60,000 nucleotides of DNA from Cristatella mucedo (lineage: Eukaryota > Bryozoa > Phylactolaemata > Cristatellidae). The stretch spans positions 4,760,001-4,820,000 of the forward strand of contig WPIO01000005.1 in NCBI GenBank assembly GCA_009760855.2, written 5' to 3'. The notes below the pieces were generated by a model. The model searched no databases. It worked only from the letters and a program-made list of their open reading frames with translations, and was not told where the DNA came from. The position numbers were made by a program, and so were the translations under genes. This document shows, in pieces, positions 12,331 to 22,659 of this stretch; positions within the stretch are counted from its first letter, which is position 1, and each line of letters starts with the position of its first letter.

Positions 12331-13067
12331 ACTGCCTGAGCAGTCCTGCAGCAACCCGTACACGCGTTATCCTACTCGTACGATTCAGTAATAAACATGA
12401 ATAAAAAATGGGGTGTTTGAAACAAAAGTGCAAATTGTACAAGCATAGCCGGTCACATCAAAGGCTAGAATTTGGTGGCTAGCTCTAAAGTAGACCTCAA
12501 AGAGCCGTAGAATAGACAAATGGGTAAATACTAAGCCACAAATAGTGAGGCTTCGCTTGAGGCGATTTTCCATTTTTCCGAGAGACTTGACATATTTAGT
12601 TGCAATCGACCTAGTGGTATATTTATTTTGCAATACACGCGCTGGCGAAAAGCAATCGCAGCATTAGCGATTGTTCGTGGAAGTGAGAAGCCCGTGACGG
12701 CAGCTCGAGACTGAGCCCCACACGAGGACGGATCACGAGCGACGGTTGTCCAATGAGTAGTGGCTGGTCGCGCTCACAACCCACACTGAGTGGGCGCAAA
12801 ATACCTAGAGAGATCGTTGCTGACGCTGACGACAATAAAAACGTGCGCCGTTAAACGCGTGTCGCGACAGTGTCACGAAGCGGCCGATGCATGCGCCGCG
12901 TTGCAAGGAGGGCGGTAACAAGTGTCAAATTAGGTGAAAGCAAAGATGCACCTAATAGAAAGCTTTGAGAGGCACGCGACTCCGGCACCTCGGAGTCGCG
13001 TATTTCAGGATAAGGGGCGGCAGGCGCAGGCTCAGGTCGGCTGAGCGTTCACGCAAATGTAAGAGAA
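12331..13067. other. Downstream flank of G2 with a perfect hairpin
   Basis: No gene recognised. At 12974-12984 and 12991-13001 there is a perfect 11-bp inverted repeat (ACGCGACTCCG) around a 6-base loop. It lies 66 bases beyond the G2 stop codon on the downstream side. Confidence 0.4.
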
Positions 13068-15227
13068 CTACTTTCTTCGGCTACTCAATAATTGGCGGCT
13101 AGAGTCTCCGTAAGACTCAAGCACGTTGACCATGAATAGCGTGGCGGGGTTGACAAACGCATCGTTCGCTGCTCCAGACGCGTCAAAACGGTACAGACGG
13201 AGTCGCCCATCCAGATCGCTGCCAACGATCGCGACGTACTCGTCCGCGCTCGCGTTCGCGTCGCTCAGCAGCTAGAGGCTACAAGCGTAGCGAGGCAAGC
13301 GTGGCTGTCACGTGTCGGACGACCTGCAGGTCAAAGGACAGCGAGCCGACGGAGCTAGAAGCGAACGCCTAATCACTTACCGATAAAATGATCCCGACAA
13401 AATAACAGAAGGTCGAGATACGGACATATTGAAGACAGGCCATGCAGCAAACACTAGGTGCGTGCTGCGTGGCATTGCTCCTGATCCGAAGGTCCACCGC
13501 TGATGAATCATACAACGAAGTCGGTTGCCCGAATTAAAGGCGGCCGCTTTCGTTAACTCAAGAACTTGAATGAGCGAAGAACTGTGAACTGTGCCTCGGT
13601 AGGAGAGGTTCTTGCCGGGTCTCGCGGTGATCTTGCAATTATGTAGCGCCGGAACTATGTTTTATGAACTACGTAGAGTAATAGGGCGACCATCCTCATA
13701 TTTGTTTTCCAGACTAGCCAACTTACAGTCTTGAGCACCAAAGTTTCGGCCCTGCAGACCGGAACCGGCATGTTATGACCTCGAGCACGTAATGTTTGCG
13801 AGTGGCTTCTGACATTATAAGGTGCGGTGTTACGTCCTATGGAATAATGCAGGTATTATTAATAAGAAACTTTCTATGACATCCAAGGACAAGTAAATCT
13901 TTTTTGTACCCTTGATACATACTTTATGAGAAGCTCAAGCAAACCCGGAGCAAGGATTATCACGTCGGATGGAAAGCCATCACATAATTCCTAAATCAGC
14001 TAGTCCTGCAACATTTTTATTTAAAGAGAAAGATCAACTATTAAAGAAAGATGACGTCTCTCAATCGTAGGCTTATTTTGACGCACACTGTGTGGGTGTT
14101 CCTCGAGGAGAATTACGACATATTTTCGCCAAAGGCAACGGTCTGTGGGTATAAAAATTGCGTGTCTCCCAAGGTTTCACTCTGATGAAGTAATCAATTA
14201 GTAAATGCCCTCGACATTCAAATTCAGTATTTAGCCCGAAAACTATTTCGTTGGCATTCAAATTATATCGTCCGCTTTGCTTGTGTAAATGTAGCGAGAA
14301 ATCGAGACTTTTTTGCGTGCAACAAGTTTGGTACTCAGGCGGATTTGCAGCACTTTATTTGCTAACCGCGTCTATCGTGACCATCCATCGAACGGAGTTT
14401 AACATTATATCTTGACGCTAAGAGGGTAACGCTTTTCCATCCTGCGCAAGTACCTTTGTGACGGCGTTCTCTGATGAGTCGAAACCCAGTAGCAGGTATT
14501 CTCTGTCGTCTGCGCCGGTCGAAATCTTCGCCGTCAATGCAACGGGACCGTAACCACGTCGATCTTCGGGATAGATGACTACGAGACGAGCTGCAAGCAC
14601 GGCGACGGTTCGCTGACGCTCCTCGAGGCGGCGCTTCGTCGCGACCTGACAGCACTGCATATGGACTGATTAAGGAATACACGCGGCCATTGCAGCTGGC
14701 GCTGCACTCACTTCCGCTGCTCGAGGGCGCATAGGTGGCGCTGACGCTGCTCGTGCTGTCATACGGGAGACTGAAGCCGACGTACTTTCCACTTTCTGCT
14801 GACCGGATCTGGATGACGCCGCACTGGTTGGGCTGCCAAGAAAGAGCCACGCGCTTTACAACGAGTCGTAGATCACAGACCGAGCCAGGCAGCTTCAGCT
14901 GCTTCATTCCTACCGCTGCTGCATCTCCAACATTATCGATGGCGGAAATGTAAGCCAGAGCGGTCAGCGAAGGCACTAGAAAAGGGCGGCAGCACGGCAG
15001 CTGTCTGTGACGCTCGGATGAAAGATTCTAATCGACGCTGCCAGGCTCGGCTCGCAAATACTGTCGGCGAATCGTTCACAGATAAAGGATTGCTCTAGTG
15101 CTCAACGCTTGTCAGTCATAACGCTTACCGCGACGCCGACTCGCGGCCGAATGACTGTCGAAAGAACGCCACTCCAACACTCGAGAATGGCGGCCACTAA
15201 TAGCATGGCAGTTCTGACATTCAGCAT
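13068..15227 (-). CDS. G2: intact four-exon secreted protein gene, candidate beta-trefoil
   Basis: Proposed exons are 15227-15129 (99 bases), 15000-14712 (289), 14590-14454 (137) and 13271-13068 (204), giving 242 residues. Donors are GTAAGC, GTGAGT and GTACTT; acceptors end in ACAG, GCAG and CTAG, and the phases fit at all three joins. Exon 1 gives a signal-like start (AMLLVAAILECWSGVLS). Exon 2 has a second hydrophobic stretch, then SWQPNQCGVIQIRSAESGKY and a Ser/Thr-rich part. Exon 3 has REYLLLGFDSS and exon 4 has DEYVAIVGSDLDGRLRLY and ATLFMVNVLES. Three similar beta-strand blocks suggest a beta-trefoil, perhaps FGF-like, but that is inference from pattern only. A strong acceptor (CTAATTTCAG) precedes the start codon, so a 5' non-coding exon is likely. 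It lies just downstream of F unit b. AATAAA after exon 3 (minus strand near 14350) allows a shorter form. Confidence 0.6.
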
Positions 15228-15739
15228 TCTCGTTAACCTGAAATTAGAGTCAATCAAGTCTCTAAAAAAGCCTTCCGATTCCACTAGAAGCGATCGTGAG
15301 ATGCGGCGGCGCTCAGCGGTTCCATTATTTGAGGCAGCATTAGAACGGAGCGATGGCTTGGTTCCACCTGCAGTGGATGGAGCACTTCGTCACTAAGCAA
15401 GCAGCAGCTCGCAGAGAGACGGGAGGCGGAGAAGAGATGCGACTGCCTAGCCCAGCCACTGCCGCGACGCTGCGGTCGCAGCACGCTAAGCCTGCCGTCG
15501 AACATGATCTCCGCGACGTTTCAAGCGCGCCCCGAGGGTAGTTAGCTACGGTAGCCTAATTATGTTATTTTTGTCGTTTATTGACCGTGCTACCACTAGG
15601 CATCCGCTCGTGCTTCCTTTTCAGATAATGTACAGTGCCTAAAAGCATATTGAGTTCAGAAGGCACTATATAAAAAAGACTGCGGCCAGCTGATTGAGTG
15701 CGACAAAGTGTCAAGAGCTGCTATTATAGCTGACTAACA
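15228..15739 (-). other. Compact F-G spacer of module b
   Basis: Spacer between F unit b and G2. The part nearest G2 matches the spacers of modules f, a, c and e (the motif CCGCATCTCACGA and the following acceptor). It lacks the long microsatellite seen in the others, which makes this the shortest spacer. The frame 15505-15284 on the minus strand does not stay open in the other copies. Confidence 0.4.
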
Positions 15740-17210
15740 CCTTCTTTCAGTTACTTACAACTTTTCAGTTGCTTACCATAGTTCGCTACTCGGGGCTACG
15801 ACCTACTTACGGACCCGAGTTTCAGGCACGCACATGCGTTGCTCTCTCGCGTTGCAGCAGCTCGATCGACGTTACTTACCCCCGCTCTCTGACGCAGGCG
15901 ACGAGGCTCGGGAACACTTGGCGGGCTCACAAACGCCAAGGGCTGGCACAATCGCTCGCTGGCTCACGAAGACCGTCTGGCGTTCGATGCCGCCGGTTGT
16001 AACACGATATAGGCTAGCGTGACAGCGGCGACGACGGCGACGACGACAGTAGCTACTAAGACGGGCAATCCCTCCTTGCCTAGCTGGAACTAATCCTGGG
16101 CGTTCTTCAGTGGACATTTGCCCAACAATTTTGCCCGCAGCGACGATGCAGATGGCTAGGTGAACACCTCGCTGTACAAAGACAGCTGACGCACCACCGC
16201 TGTCGGAGCTGGTCGCCGAAACGCCCATCGCGGATTTCCTGCTCCATTTCCATTCCCGAGATCGACTGCATCAGCAGCCTCCGTGTCGAGCTATTCTTGC
16301 AGCTGCGTGTCAGTTTCGGGAAACATTACGCGACACCGCAGACGACGGGCCGAGTTGCCGGGCACGCCAGACCCTGCCCAGGGGTCTGCGTGTCGGCAGC
16401 CGGAGCGGCGCGACGAACGCGACGAACGCGCTTCGCGACTTGCAGCGTGAGTCTGTCAGTCTGCTTGCGAGGCGTCGGGGCCGCGACGCCCAGGCGATGC
16501 ACGGATATCGCTCAGAAAGAACGAAATAGCTCATGCCGGCTCGAGCTTTGGTGGCGGAGCGGCTGGGTTCCAATTCACCGCCACTCGCATTTTCTTCAGA
16601 GTCGAGCCTCCCCGCCATTTCGCCCACACGCGCCCGGATGCTCAGCGATTTCCAACATGCAGACCGCGCGCAGTAGCTCCCCGTCAGCCCGCGGTTCCGG
16701 CGATTGCACTCACGCTCGAACGGAAATGGCCACTGTCGACGACGGGGAGAAGCGAGCGGAAGAGAGCGGCGGCACACGAGCGAGTCAAACAGCGGCTCTT
16801 CCTCAACAGCCGCCACGTGCGAGCGGCGCGATACTTTGCTCTAACCTTCATCGCGTGATGCCGAGGCGTGCGCGGACGGCACGAATACTAGTGCTTCAGA
16901 GCTAGCGCACAATCGCCGCGTCACTAAGAGCGAGCGGTTCGAGGGCACAGCTTAAAGTGAAGTCGCTTAGCGTTCGTCTCGCGTGCCAAGAAGAGCGGAC
17001 AATGGCGGACGGAGCTGCTGTACGCCTCTGCACGCTCGGCCGGCGACCCTTAATACCACCGCTACGGACGGCGGAGCGTCCGTAGCGGTAGTGTTGCAGC
17101 GAACTACCGCTATAGGCCGCAATCCGCTCTAATCTGGTGAAATATGACAGGAATTTAGCTGCCGGCGCAAGGGGCAATTTTTCAAGAGAATATTCTCGTC
17201 CTCGCTTAAA
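15740..17210 (-). pseudogene. F unit b (GC-rich candidate gene)
   Basis: Repeated unit of unknown function, present six times in the window. Reading down the minus strand, the frame 16816-16310 contains KSLSIRARVGEMAGRLDSEE and SRSATKARAG. These blocks are recognisable in copy c (ARRKSLTIQARAGGE, SRPATKAFAG). Further down, a candidate exon starts after the acceptor TAGTTCCAG and encodes a hydrophobic run (LPVLVATVVVAVVAAVTLAY). The alternative frame 16228-15872 ends in VCEPAKCSRASSPASESGG at a GTAAGT donor, and is shared with copies a and e. The two frames compete, so the true exon structure is unclear. It lies between block alpha and G2. Confidence 0.35.
17058..17089. repeat. Perfect 13-bp hairpin
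   Basis: ACCGCTACGGACG at 17058-17070 and its exact reverse complement at 17077-17089 enclose a 6-base loop. It is in the upstream part of F unit b. The matching places in units a and d keep only one arm. Confidence 0.7.
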
Positions 17211-17340
17211 GTCAGTCATAAATTGAAAACCCTTATTTAGTAAGCAATAGCTCAGCAAGCCCATCTCCTGGGTGATAGCAATGAATTTTGCCCAACAGGC
17301 AAACAATACTAACAACTCTTTACAAAAGAGCTTTAGCCAG

Positions 17341-17675
17341 TTGCTCGATTCGGTGGTCGCGAACACCAGCTGATCCGAGTAAGGGCGGCCACGGCCGCCG
17401 ACGATCTGTATTTGCTAGTTCACGGCGCCAGAAGCTCGGGGCGTTCAAGTTACGCCCTAGTCGGAAGTCGCAGTAAAGGGGAGGCAAGAGCACGGTCGAA
17501 AGCTATCGTAGCTTAACAAACACGTCTGTGGCTTCCGAGACTGCTGTCGTACCACCGTACCACTTGAATGCCAATTCCCGCAAACCAGTCATTCACTTGG
17601 TGAATCAAAACTTACCTGGAAATATAAGAAGCGACTGCAAGAATCCGACTCGACCGTACTACCTTTGCAGCAATC
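17341..17675 (+). other. Block alpha, copy 1
   Basis: This is the start of the long inverted pair with 48810-50521. One frame (REHQLIRVRAATAAD, then HGARSSGRSSYALVGSRSK) is kept in the inverted copy and, less well, in copy alpha-prime at 20824. That suggests a former coding exon. No family recognised. It lies in divergent orientation to F unit b. Confidence 0.35.
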
Positions 17676-17756
17676 GTAAAGCACCGAGAAAGAGATTGAG
17701 TTTGCTGAGGGTGCTTTATCAGATGTATTATTACTATTGTTATTGTTATAAACTCA
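17676..17756 (+). mobile_element. LINE-A 3' tail only
   Basis: About 80 bases matching just the last part of LINE-A: CCTTTGCAGCAA, the terminal hairpin and an ATT-type tail. It is shared with the inverted copy at 50105-50195 and with alpha-prime at 21140-21215, so it was present before block alpha was copied. Confidence 0.6.
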
Positions 17757-17959
17757 CCTGCTAGCCTCTTTTAGTAAAATCGACTTGACAGCCTCACCCT
17801 TTTGATACTGCTTATCTCGCAGTCAATATAACAGCTGAGCGATTTTAGACAGCCTAAATGCATCCACAGAAAAGCATATATTAGGAGGCAGATATCAAAA
17901 TTCAAATAACTCATAGGCCTCGACGAAAGCATTGAATTTTAGCTGGCACCGTTTTGTTT

Positions 17960-19056
17960 ATTTTATCATTGTTCGGTCTCGTTTACTGTTCCTGCTCCCT
18001 TGTACGTACAGGGTAATTTGACTTTGTCTAACGACGTAAGTTACAAAGCATTGACATAGAAAAGTTTTTAAAATCTGTTTGTGATGCAGGTCTTCTTGAT
18101 CTGCATTCAGACTCGACAGGCAGCCTCGATACCCTCACTAATGAAATGAACACGACACTCAGGAGTGCTCTTGACAAGCATGCTTCCGTTCATTCTATCC
18201 GTGTTCAAAGTCATGGAGATTCCTTTCAATTTACAACAAAACTCCTAAAGATGCGCCGGGTTAAGCTCAGGCTTGAACGTCGTTTCAAGAAATCTGAGTC
18301 TGATGCAGATCTAGTCAATTTCCAAGAATTCCTTCGGGTTTACACCCCTAAGCTTAAAAAACAAGCCTTTATTTCATCCGAAAGATGAACTCCTGCCAGT
18401 CGGATCCTAAACGGATTTATAAGACAGTAAACTATTTACTGGCCAATGCGGTGAGATCCGACTTCCCAGATATTAAGGGCTCACCTGAAAATTGTTTAGC
18501 CTTGTTTACTGAAAAAATTGTGCACATTCGTGCCCCGTTGAGACACCTCCGACTAAAGCGATCGCAGTTCCACAAATTGTGACCTTCCTTAAAAGGTTGT
18601 CCGAGGTTCCTGCGTGAGATGTGGCTACCTTAATAAGGTCTAGCAAAATGAGCTCGTCTCCTGAAGACTGTATCTCTGTGGTCTTCACTATCATACCAAC
18701 TTAGCCCTGATATAACCAAGATTTGTAATGCTTCTCTGGGAAAATTGGTCGTCCCCAAGTCCTTCAAATCGGCGATTGTTAGACCCATACTTAAAAAGCC
18801 TGAATTAGACAGAGAGGTCCTGACAAACTGTCGCCCTGTTTCCCTTCTTCCTTTCTTGTCAAATATTCTTGAAAAGATTGTTGTTAAGCCGCAGGTTTAA
18901 CATGATGAAAATAATGACATGTCAGAAACATTCCAATCAGGACTCCAGAGGCAGCAATCCACTGAAACTGCTCTCCTCCGTGTTAACAATGACATTCTAC
19001 GTGGTAACGACGACGGAAATGTCACTTCCTTAGCTCTGCTAGATCTGTCTGCTGCC
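17960..19056 (+). mobile_element. LINE-B copy B1, 5' half
   Basis: L2/CR1-like non-LTR element. The frames 18146-18388 and 18385-18582 lie in the linker before reverse transcriptase (LKKQAFISSER, CQSDPKRIYKTVNYLLANAV). Next come [20 protein letters not shown] and [19 protein letters not shown] (RT blocks 1-2) and then ETFQSG...STETALLRVNND and LLDLSAAF (catalytic Asp region). It stops abruptly at 19056. Copy B2 on the minus strand is nearly identical and shares the same internal stops, so the pair is a duplication and not two insertions. Confidence 0.75.
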
Positions 19057-19123
19057 TTCGTACGACTCGGTCGCAGGTTGGCGCAATCTGTGAATGTATC
19101 AAACTGGTTGATTCGGTGGCCGC
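19057..19123 (+). other. Left flank of LTR element (alpha-prime)
   Basis: The end of this piece (TCAAACTGGTTGATTCGGTG) matches the sequence leading into block alpha at 50521 on the minus strand. Block alpha then resumes at 20819, directly after the LTR element. This makes it the left half of a third, interrupted alpha copy. Confidence 0.5.
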
Positions 19124-19141
19124 TGTAGTTATTTTGAGATT

Positions 19142-20331
19142 ATGACATTGTCGTTGGGTTATGGGCCACCATTCCTGACTCATGCAATAGGACTACGCAC
19201 AGCTGCATGCAGTCATCTGTGGTCGGCTTTGCAGAGTGCCAGGAAAGTGGAGGCGATGGCGCAGAAGCGTCTGGAGGTGGAGGTGAGTAAAGCGTGTCTG
19301 CTGCGCTCGGATTTGGTAAACGCTGGTTGGACTGTGGAGGCCGACGAGAGCGACCGGAAGCGGCAGCAGCAATTGTCAACGGTGTTTCGAGCGACAAAGG
19401 CAGAGCCAGTATAGACATTTGTGAAGCCTGCAGAGGCGGTGGTAGAGACGGCGCCAGAGCCCGCACAGGGGGCGTCCAAGAGCGAGGCGAAGGCATCCGT
19501 CACCGAGACAGCGTCCGGCAGCGGGACGGCAGCGTCCGGCAGACAAATGGCAGCGTCCGGCAGCGAGGCGGCAGCATCCGGCAGCGAGGCGGCAGCGTCT
19601 GCCAGAGAGGATGCTCTGTCTCCCAGAGAAAATATTGCGTCTTTCAGGGACATAGCGGCGGCTGGGAAAGCACTGGTAAAAATAAATAAATAAATCTTAG
19701 CTGATTAAACGGCCTCTTTTTGTATAGCGACAGAAGAGCCTTTACCGCTATTACCACCGCTTGCAGTGGCGATAAAGGATCGCCCGCCGCAGGAATCGAA
19801 CTCGCGACTTCGTGACCAAGGTCGTGAAAGCAACGGCCTTACCTAGTGTGCCATCGCGGCTCAGAGAGAAAAACAGCGCCGGTGGCCGGTGAGTCGGCGC
19901 TAATGGTCTTGGAGACGATGGCGGCGTGGAGCGAAGCGTTAGCGTCGGCGAAAGTGCTTGAAGCGTCCGCCATCGAGGAGGGCGAGACGCTCACCGAGAA
20001 GGCACACGAGATGCTTGCCGAGCTGTCGGAGGCAAAGACCGAGGAGTGCCAGCAACAGATGATGACACATTGTAGTCGCCTCTGTTTCCGAACTGCTGGC
20101 AGCTGAGACGCACGAGGTGCCAGCAGAAGACGTGAGCGAGACGCCCATCGAGGAGGCGCGAAAGGTGTACGCCGAGAGATCGAAGGCAATGGTGAAGGAG
20201 TGGCCGACGGAGCTGATAAAGGCAGTCGTGAAGAAGACGAAGCTCGAGGCATCTGCGTCACGTGCGACGCGAGAGGCGACACCGGTTGCAGTCCCGAAGA
20301 TGGCGGCCTGCGTTAGGGCGAACGTCCGGTA
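19142..20331 (+). pseudogene. Ala/Glu-rich open frame inside the LTR element
   Basis: Frame 19142-19690 is open except for one TAG at 19412-19414. It encodes an Arg/Glu-rich start, then Ala/Ser/Glu repeats (SGSEAAASGSEAAASA) made by a 24- to 36-base DNA repeat. SINE-A interrupts it at about 19676-19866. It resumes as 19867-20070 (ALASAKVLEASAIEEGETLT) and, after a frameshift near 20070, as VASVSELLAAETHEVPAED to the stop at 20329-20331. It is in the place of gag, but I see no capsid or zinc-knuckle motif. The minus strand is also open here (19653-19213, SLPDAAASLPDAA), so the coding strand is not certain. Confidence 0.4.
19676..19866 (-). mobile_element. SINE-A copy 2 (tRNA-derived)
   Basis: Minus-strand copy of the SINE at 35196-35384. 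It has the A-box GATGGCACACTAGGTAAGG, the B-box GAGTTCGATTCC, a shared body (ATCCTTTATCGCCACTGC) and an ATTT-repeat tail. It is inserted in the Ala/Glu-rich frame of the LTR element. Its length of about 191 bases would restore the frame if it were removed. Confidence 0.75.
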
Positions 20332-20592
20332 GCCCCGTGCGGTTAGAGAGACTAGTCCCGCATTGGAGAATGGTGGTGCGGCGGAAAGCGCTATGGCTCA
20401 GCGATGCGGTAAAGCTCGTGCCATACATGGCCGGTAGGTTAGCAAAGCCGTGTTTTCACTTGCCTCCTCCGAGCGGCCGTTACCTAGCCTCGTGCTAGAT
20501 GAGAAGTCAGTTAAGGACGGCGTGTATTGTTATCTCCTTGTTGTAATGCCATGTTTTGCTGTTGCCCATTTGATCTTGAGATCGAGAGGGAA

Positions 20593-20818
20593 CGTGGTTA
20601 TTTTGAGATTATGAAACTGCCATCGGATTATGGGCTTTTGCGATTTATGACAGCGGTGTATAAGTAACGGGCGGCAAAGGCCCGTGAGTTAGGTCGAGGA
20701 CGCCGAGCAGGCAGTCGCGTACTAGCCCGCTGCGGCGTCCGTGTGAATAAACGTGTTTATGACCGCTTTGTTGTTCAGTGTGGTATTGCGTACCTGCCGC
20801 TTAGACTGAAAACCTACA
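20593..20818 (+). repeat. 3' LTR
   Basis: A 226-base LTR with TATAAG, AATAAA, a terminal CA and an adjacent purine tract. The first base pair of the usual TG start is mutated to CG. A related LTR piece lies on the minus strand at 39103-39242. Confidence 0.6.
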
Positions 20819-21450
20819 GTCGCGAGCATCAGCTGATCGGAGCCGGTGCGGACAAGGTGGCCGACATGGATTTGTACCTTCACGGTGTCGGAAGCTCTCG
20901 CCTTTCAAGTTTCGCTTAAATCGAAAGTCGCAGTAAAAGAGATGCAAGAATGCGGTCGAGCGCTGGTGTAGCTTTACAAACACGTTTGTGGCATCCGAGT
21001 TTGCTATTGCACCACGCCACCGCGTGAAAGGTAATTCTTGCAGACCAATCGTTTAGATTGGGAATCAGCATTTACCTCGTAATGTAATAAGTGACCGTCC
21101 GAAACGGATTTGACCTTGCCTCCGTTGCAGCAATTGTAAAGAACATAGAAAGAGATTGAGTTATTTGAAGACACTTTATAAATTGTATTATTATTATTCT
21201 TATTATTATTATTATGACCGCACCGGCTAGCCTATTTTTATCTAGAGGCGAGTTGACAGCCCCACCCCTTTGATGCTGCCGATCTCGCATGCGAAATGAC
21301 AGCTGGGCGATTTATACAGCCTAAATCTCCCACAGAAAAGCATACTTGAAGGCTGGTATAAAAAGTCGGATAGCTCATATGCCATTAAAGAAGTATCGAC
21401 TTTTAGCTGACACCGTTTTGTTTATTTCTACACCTATATATTCAGTCATT
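20819..21450 (+). other. Block alpha-prime (right half) with LINE-A tail
   Basis: Diverged copy of 17341-17960. The frame with SREHQLIGAGADKVADMDLY and HGVGSSRLSSFA matches block alpha. It includes the same LINE-A 3' tail (about 21140-21215) with a TTA-rich end. It lacks LINE-B, and so represents the arrangement before LINE-B inserted. Confidence 0.5.
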
Positions 21451-22129
21451 GGTGACAATTCAGTTTAAATGGTTTCAGTAATTTGCAGTTTTTGCAGCCT
21501 TTCAGAAAGTGCTTTGGTGAGACTAATGCTTATGAAACTCTCACATGCTAAATTAGTCAGATAAATACGCTGCTAAAAAGGTTTTTTGGGTTCATGAGGT
21601 TTAATAACATGTCATAATCGAAGGTTTAGACCGCCATATACGAGGCAAATTCTACAATGGTGGCTAGTCAGATGCACTTTCTAATTTATTCTGTGAACAT
21701 TCATTCGCTCAGAGCTGAGAAACCTCCAGCCCTTTGTTACCAACGTGGAACTGCTATTAAGGCACGGACTTTATAGATAGACTAGATTTTCTACTGTCGC
21801 TCGCAATCCTATTTGTATGGAAACGGCTTACTCGAAGTCTCAGCCGTGCTTCCTAAAGTTCGTTTGATCAATAGCCGATCGCTCACATTGTGTCATCTAT
21901 TAACCAGTAAAAGCTTATTTCTGAATATTAACGACTTAATTTAAAATGCTACTCGTGCAGCACACCTGGAGCCGGAGAATAGAACAACACATCTGTTTTT
22001 GGCTACGATCACATCGGGTCAATCTCCTACCGATACTTGCACTAAACTGAGCATCACGTCTAAATACAGATTATGAGTACCAGGGGACAATTTGTGCCCT
22101 TTCCCACGCGTTTCTAGCCGTTTCTGCAC
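21451..22129. other. Block beta and unassigned sequence
   Basis: The part around 21500-21780 matches 47450-47100 on the minus strand (GAAACTCTCAC, then AAATTAGTCAGATAAATAC). In both places it follows block alpha in the same relative order. No coding signal. 21780-22129 holds nothing that I recognise. Confidence 0.4.
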
Positions 22130-22420
22130 GTTAGTAATAATAAAAAGACTATTGTGTAGTGCCGTAAAAACTATATTTCTTTCTATACACTTGAAGTAGA
22201 CTAGAGAATAATTGCCGGACTTTAGCTAGTAAACCTTGAGCCAAGTCTTAGGGTGTCATGACTAGAGTAAGTAGACAGTTCCAGGCTTTAGAAGTATGCT
22301 AGCTGATTGCAAAGCCTTTGCATAACTTGAGGTTCGTTCGAGGTACGAGAGCTAAAGGAATTGACTCAGGAAAGCTGTGGCAGGATAGGAAACCTGATTG
22401 GATTGAATTGCGCAACGGTA
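22130..22420 (-). mobile_element. LINE-A copy A3, very worn
   Basis: Weak match to the LINE-A 3' region on the minus strand: an AATAATAAAAAG tail and then the CCAGGCTTT...GCATAACTTGAGGTTCGTTC block. The plus-strand frame 22318-22662 overlaps it and has no independent support. Confidence 0.4.
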
Positions 22421-22659
22421 GACTGGAGCAAAAAACAATGGGGCTTACACGTAGCAGCGCAGTTTGGATGTCGACATACAGCTTTATGTGGAACAAGTGC
22501 AGGTTGGTGAAAAATGCGGCAGTAACTAAATTCACGAGCGTGCACGGAATATGCGGACTGGAGTACACGTGGGGGGGAGGATACTGGGGGATACTCGTAT
22601 GGATAGGCTCCACGAGCTTGTCTATTTTGCTAGCAAAGGAGCTGGAGAAGAACAAAGTT

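Larger units (their letters stand above)
19124..20818 (+). mobile_element. Non-autonomous LTR retrotransposon, 1.7 kb
   Basis: The element begins TGTAGTTATTTTGAGATTAT and ends CCTACA. A second copy of the start sits at 20593, defining a 3' LTR of 226 bases (20593-20818). That LTR has a TATAAG at 20659-20664 and an AATAAA at 20746-20751. A purine tract (GAGATCGAGAGGGAA, 20578-20592) lies just before it, as expected for second-strand priming. The 5' LTR is cut down to about 42 bases. Flanking 5-base repeats GCCGC (19119-19123) and GTCGC (20819-20823) fit a target-site duplication in block alpha. No protease or reverse transcriptase is present. Inside are an Ala/Glu-rich frame and a SINE-A. Confidence 0.65.

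Noticed and set aside
16297-16905. 202-codon plus-strand frame antisense to F unit b
   Set aside because: High GC content opens several frames at once. The F frame on the minus strand is the one with similar text in unit c.
19775-19866. Possible tRNA gene on the minus strand
   Set aside because: A- and B-boxes are present, but the acceptor stem does not pair, and the same head plus body recurs at 35196. It is a SINE.
19213-20282. Minus-strand Ala/Asp/Pro-rich frames (SLPDAAASLPDAA)
   Set aside because: They lie antisense to the Ala/Glu frame of the LTR element, whose LTR orientation is plus. The repeated DNA unit leaves both strands open. Not fully excluded.
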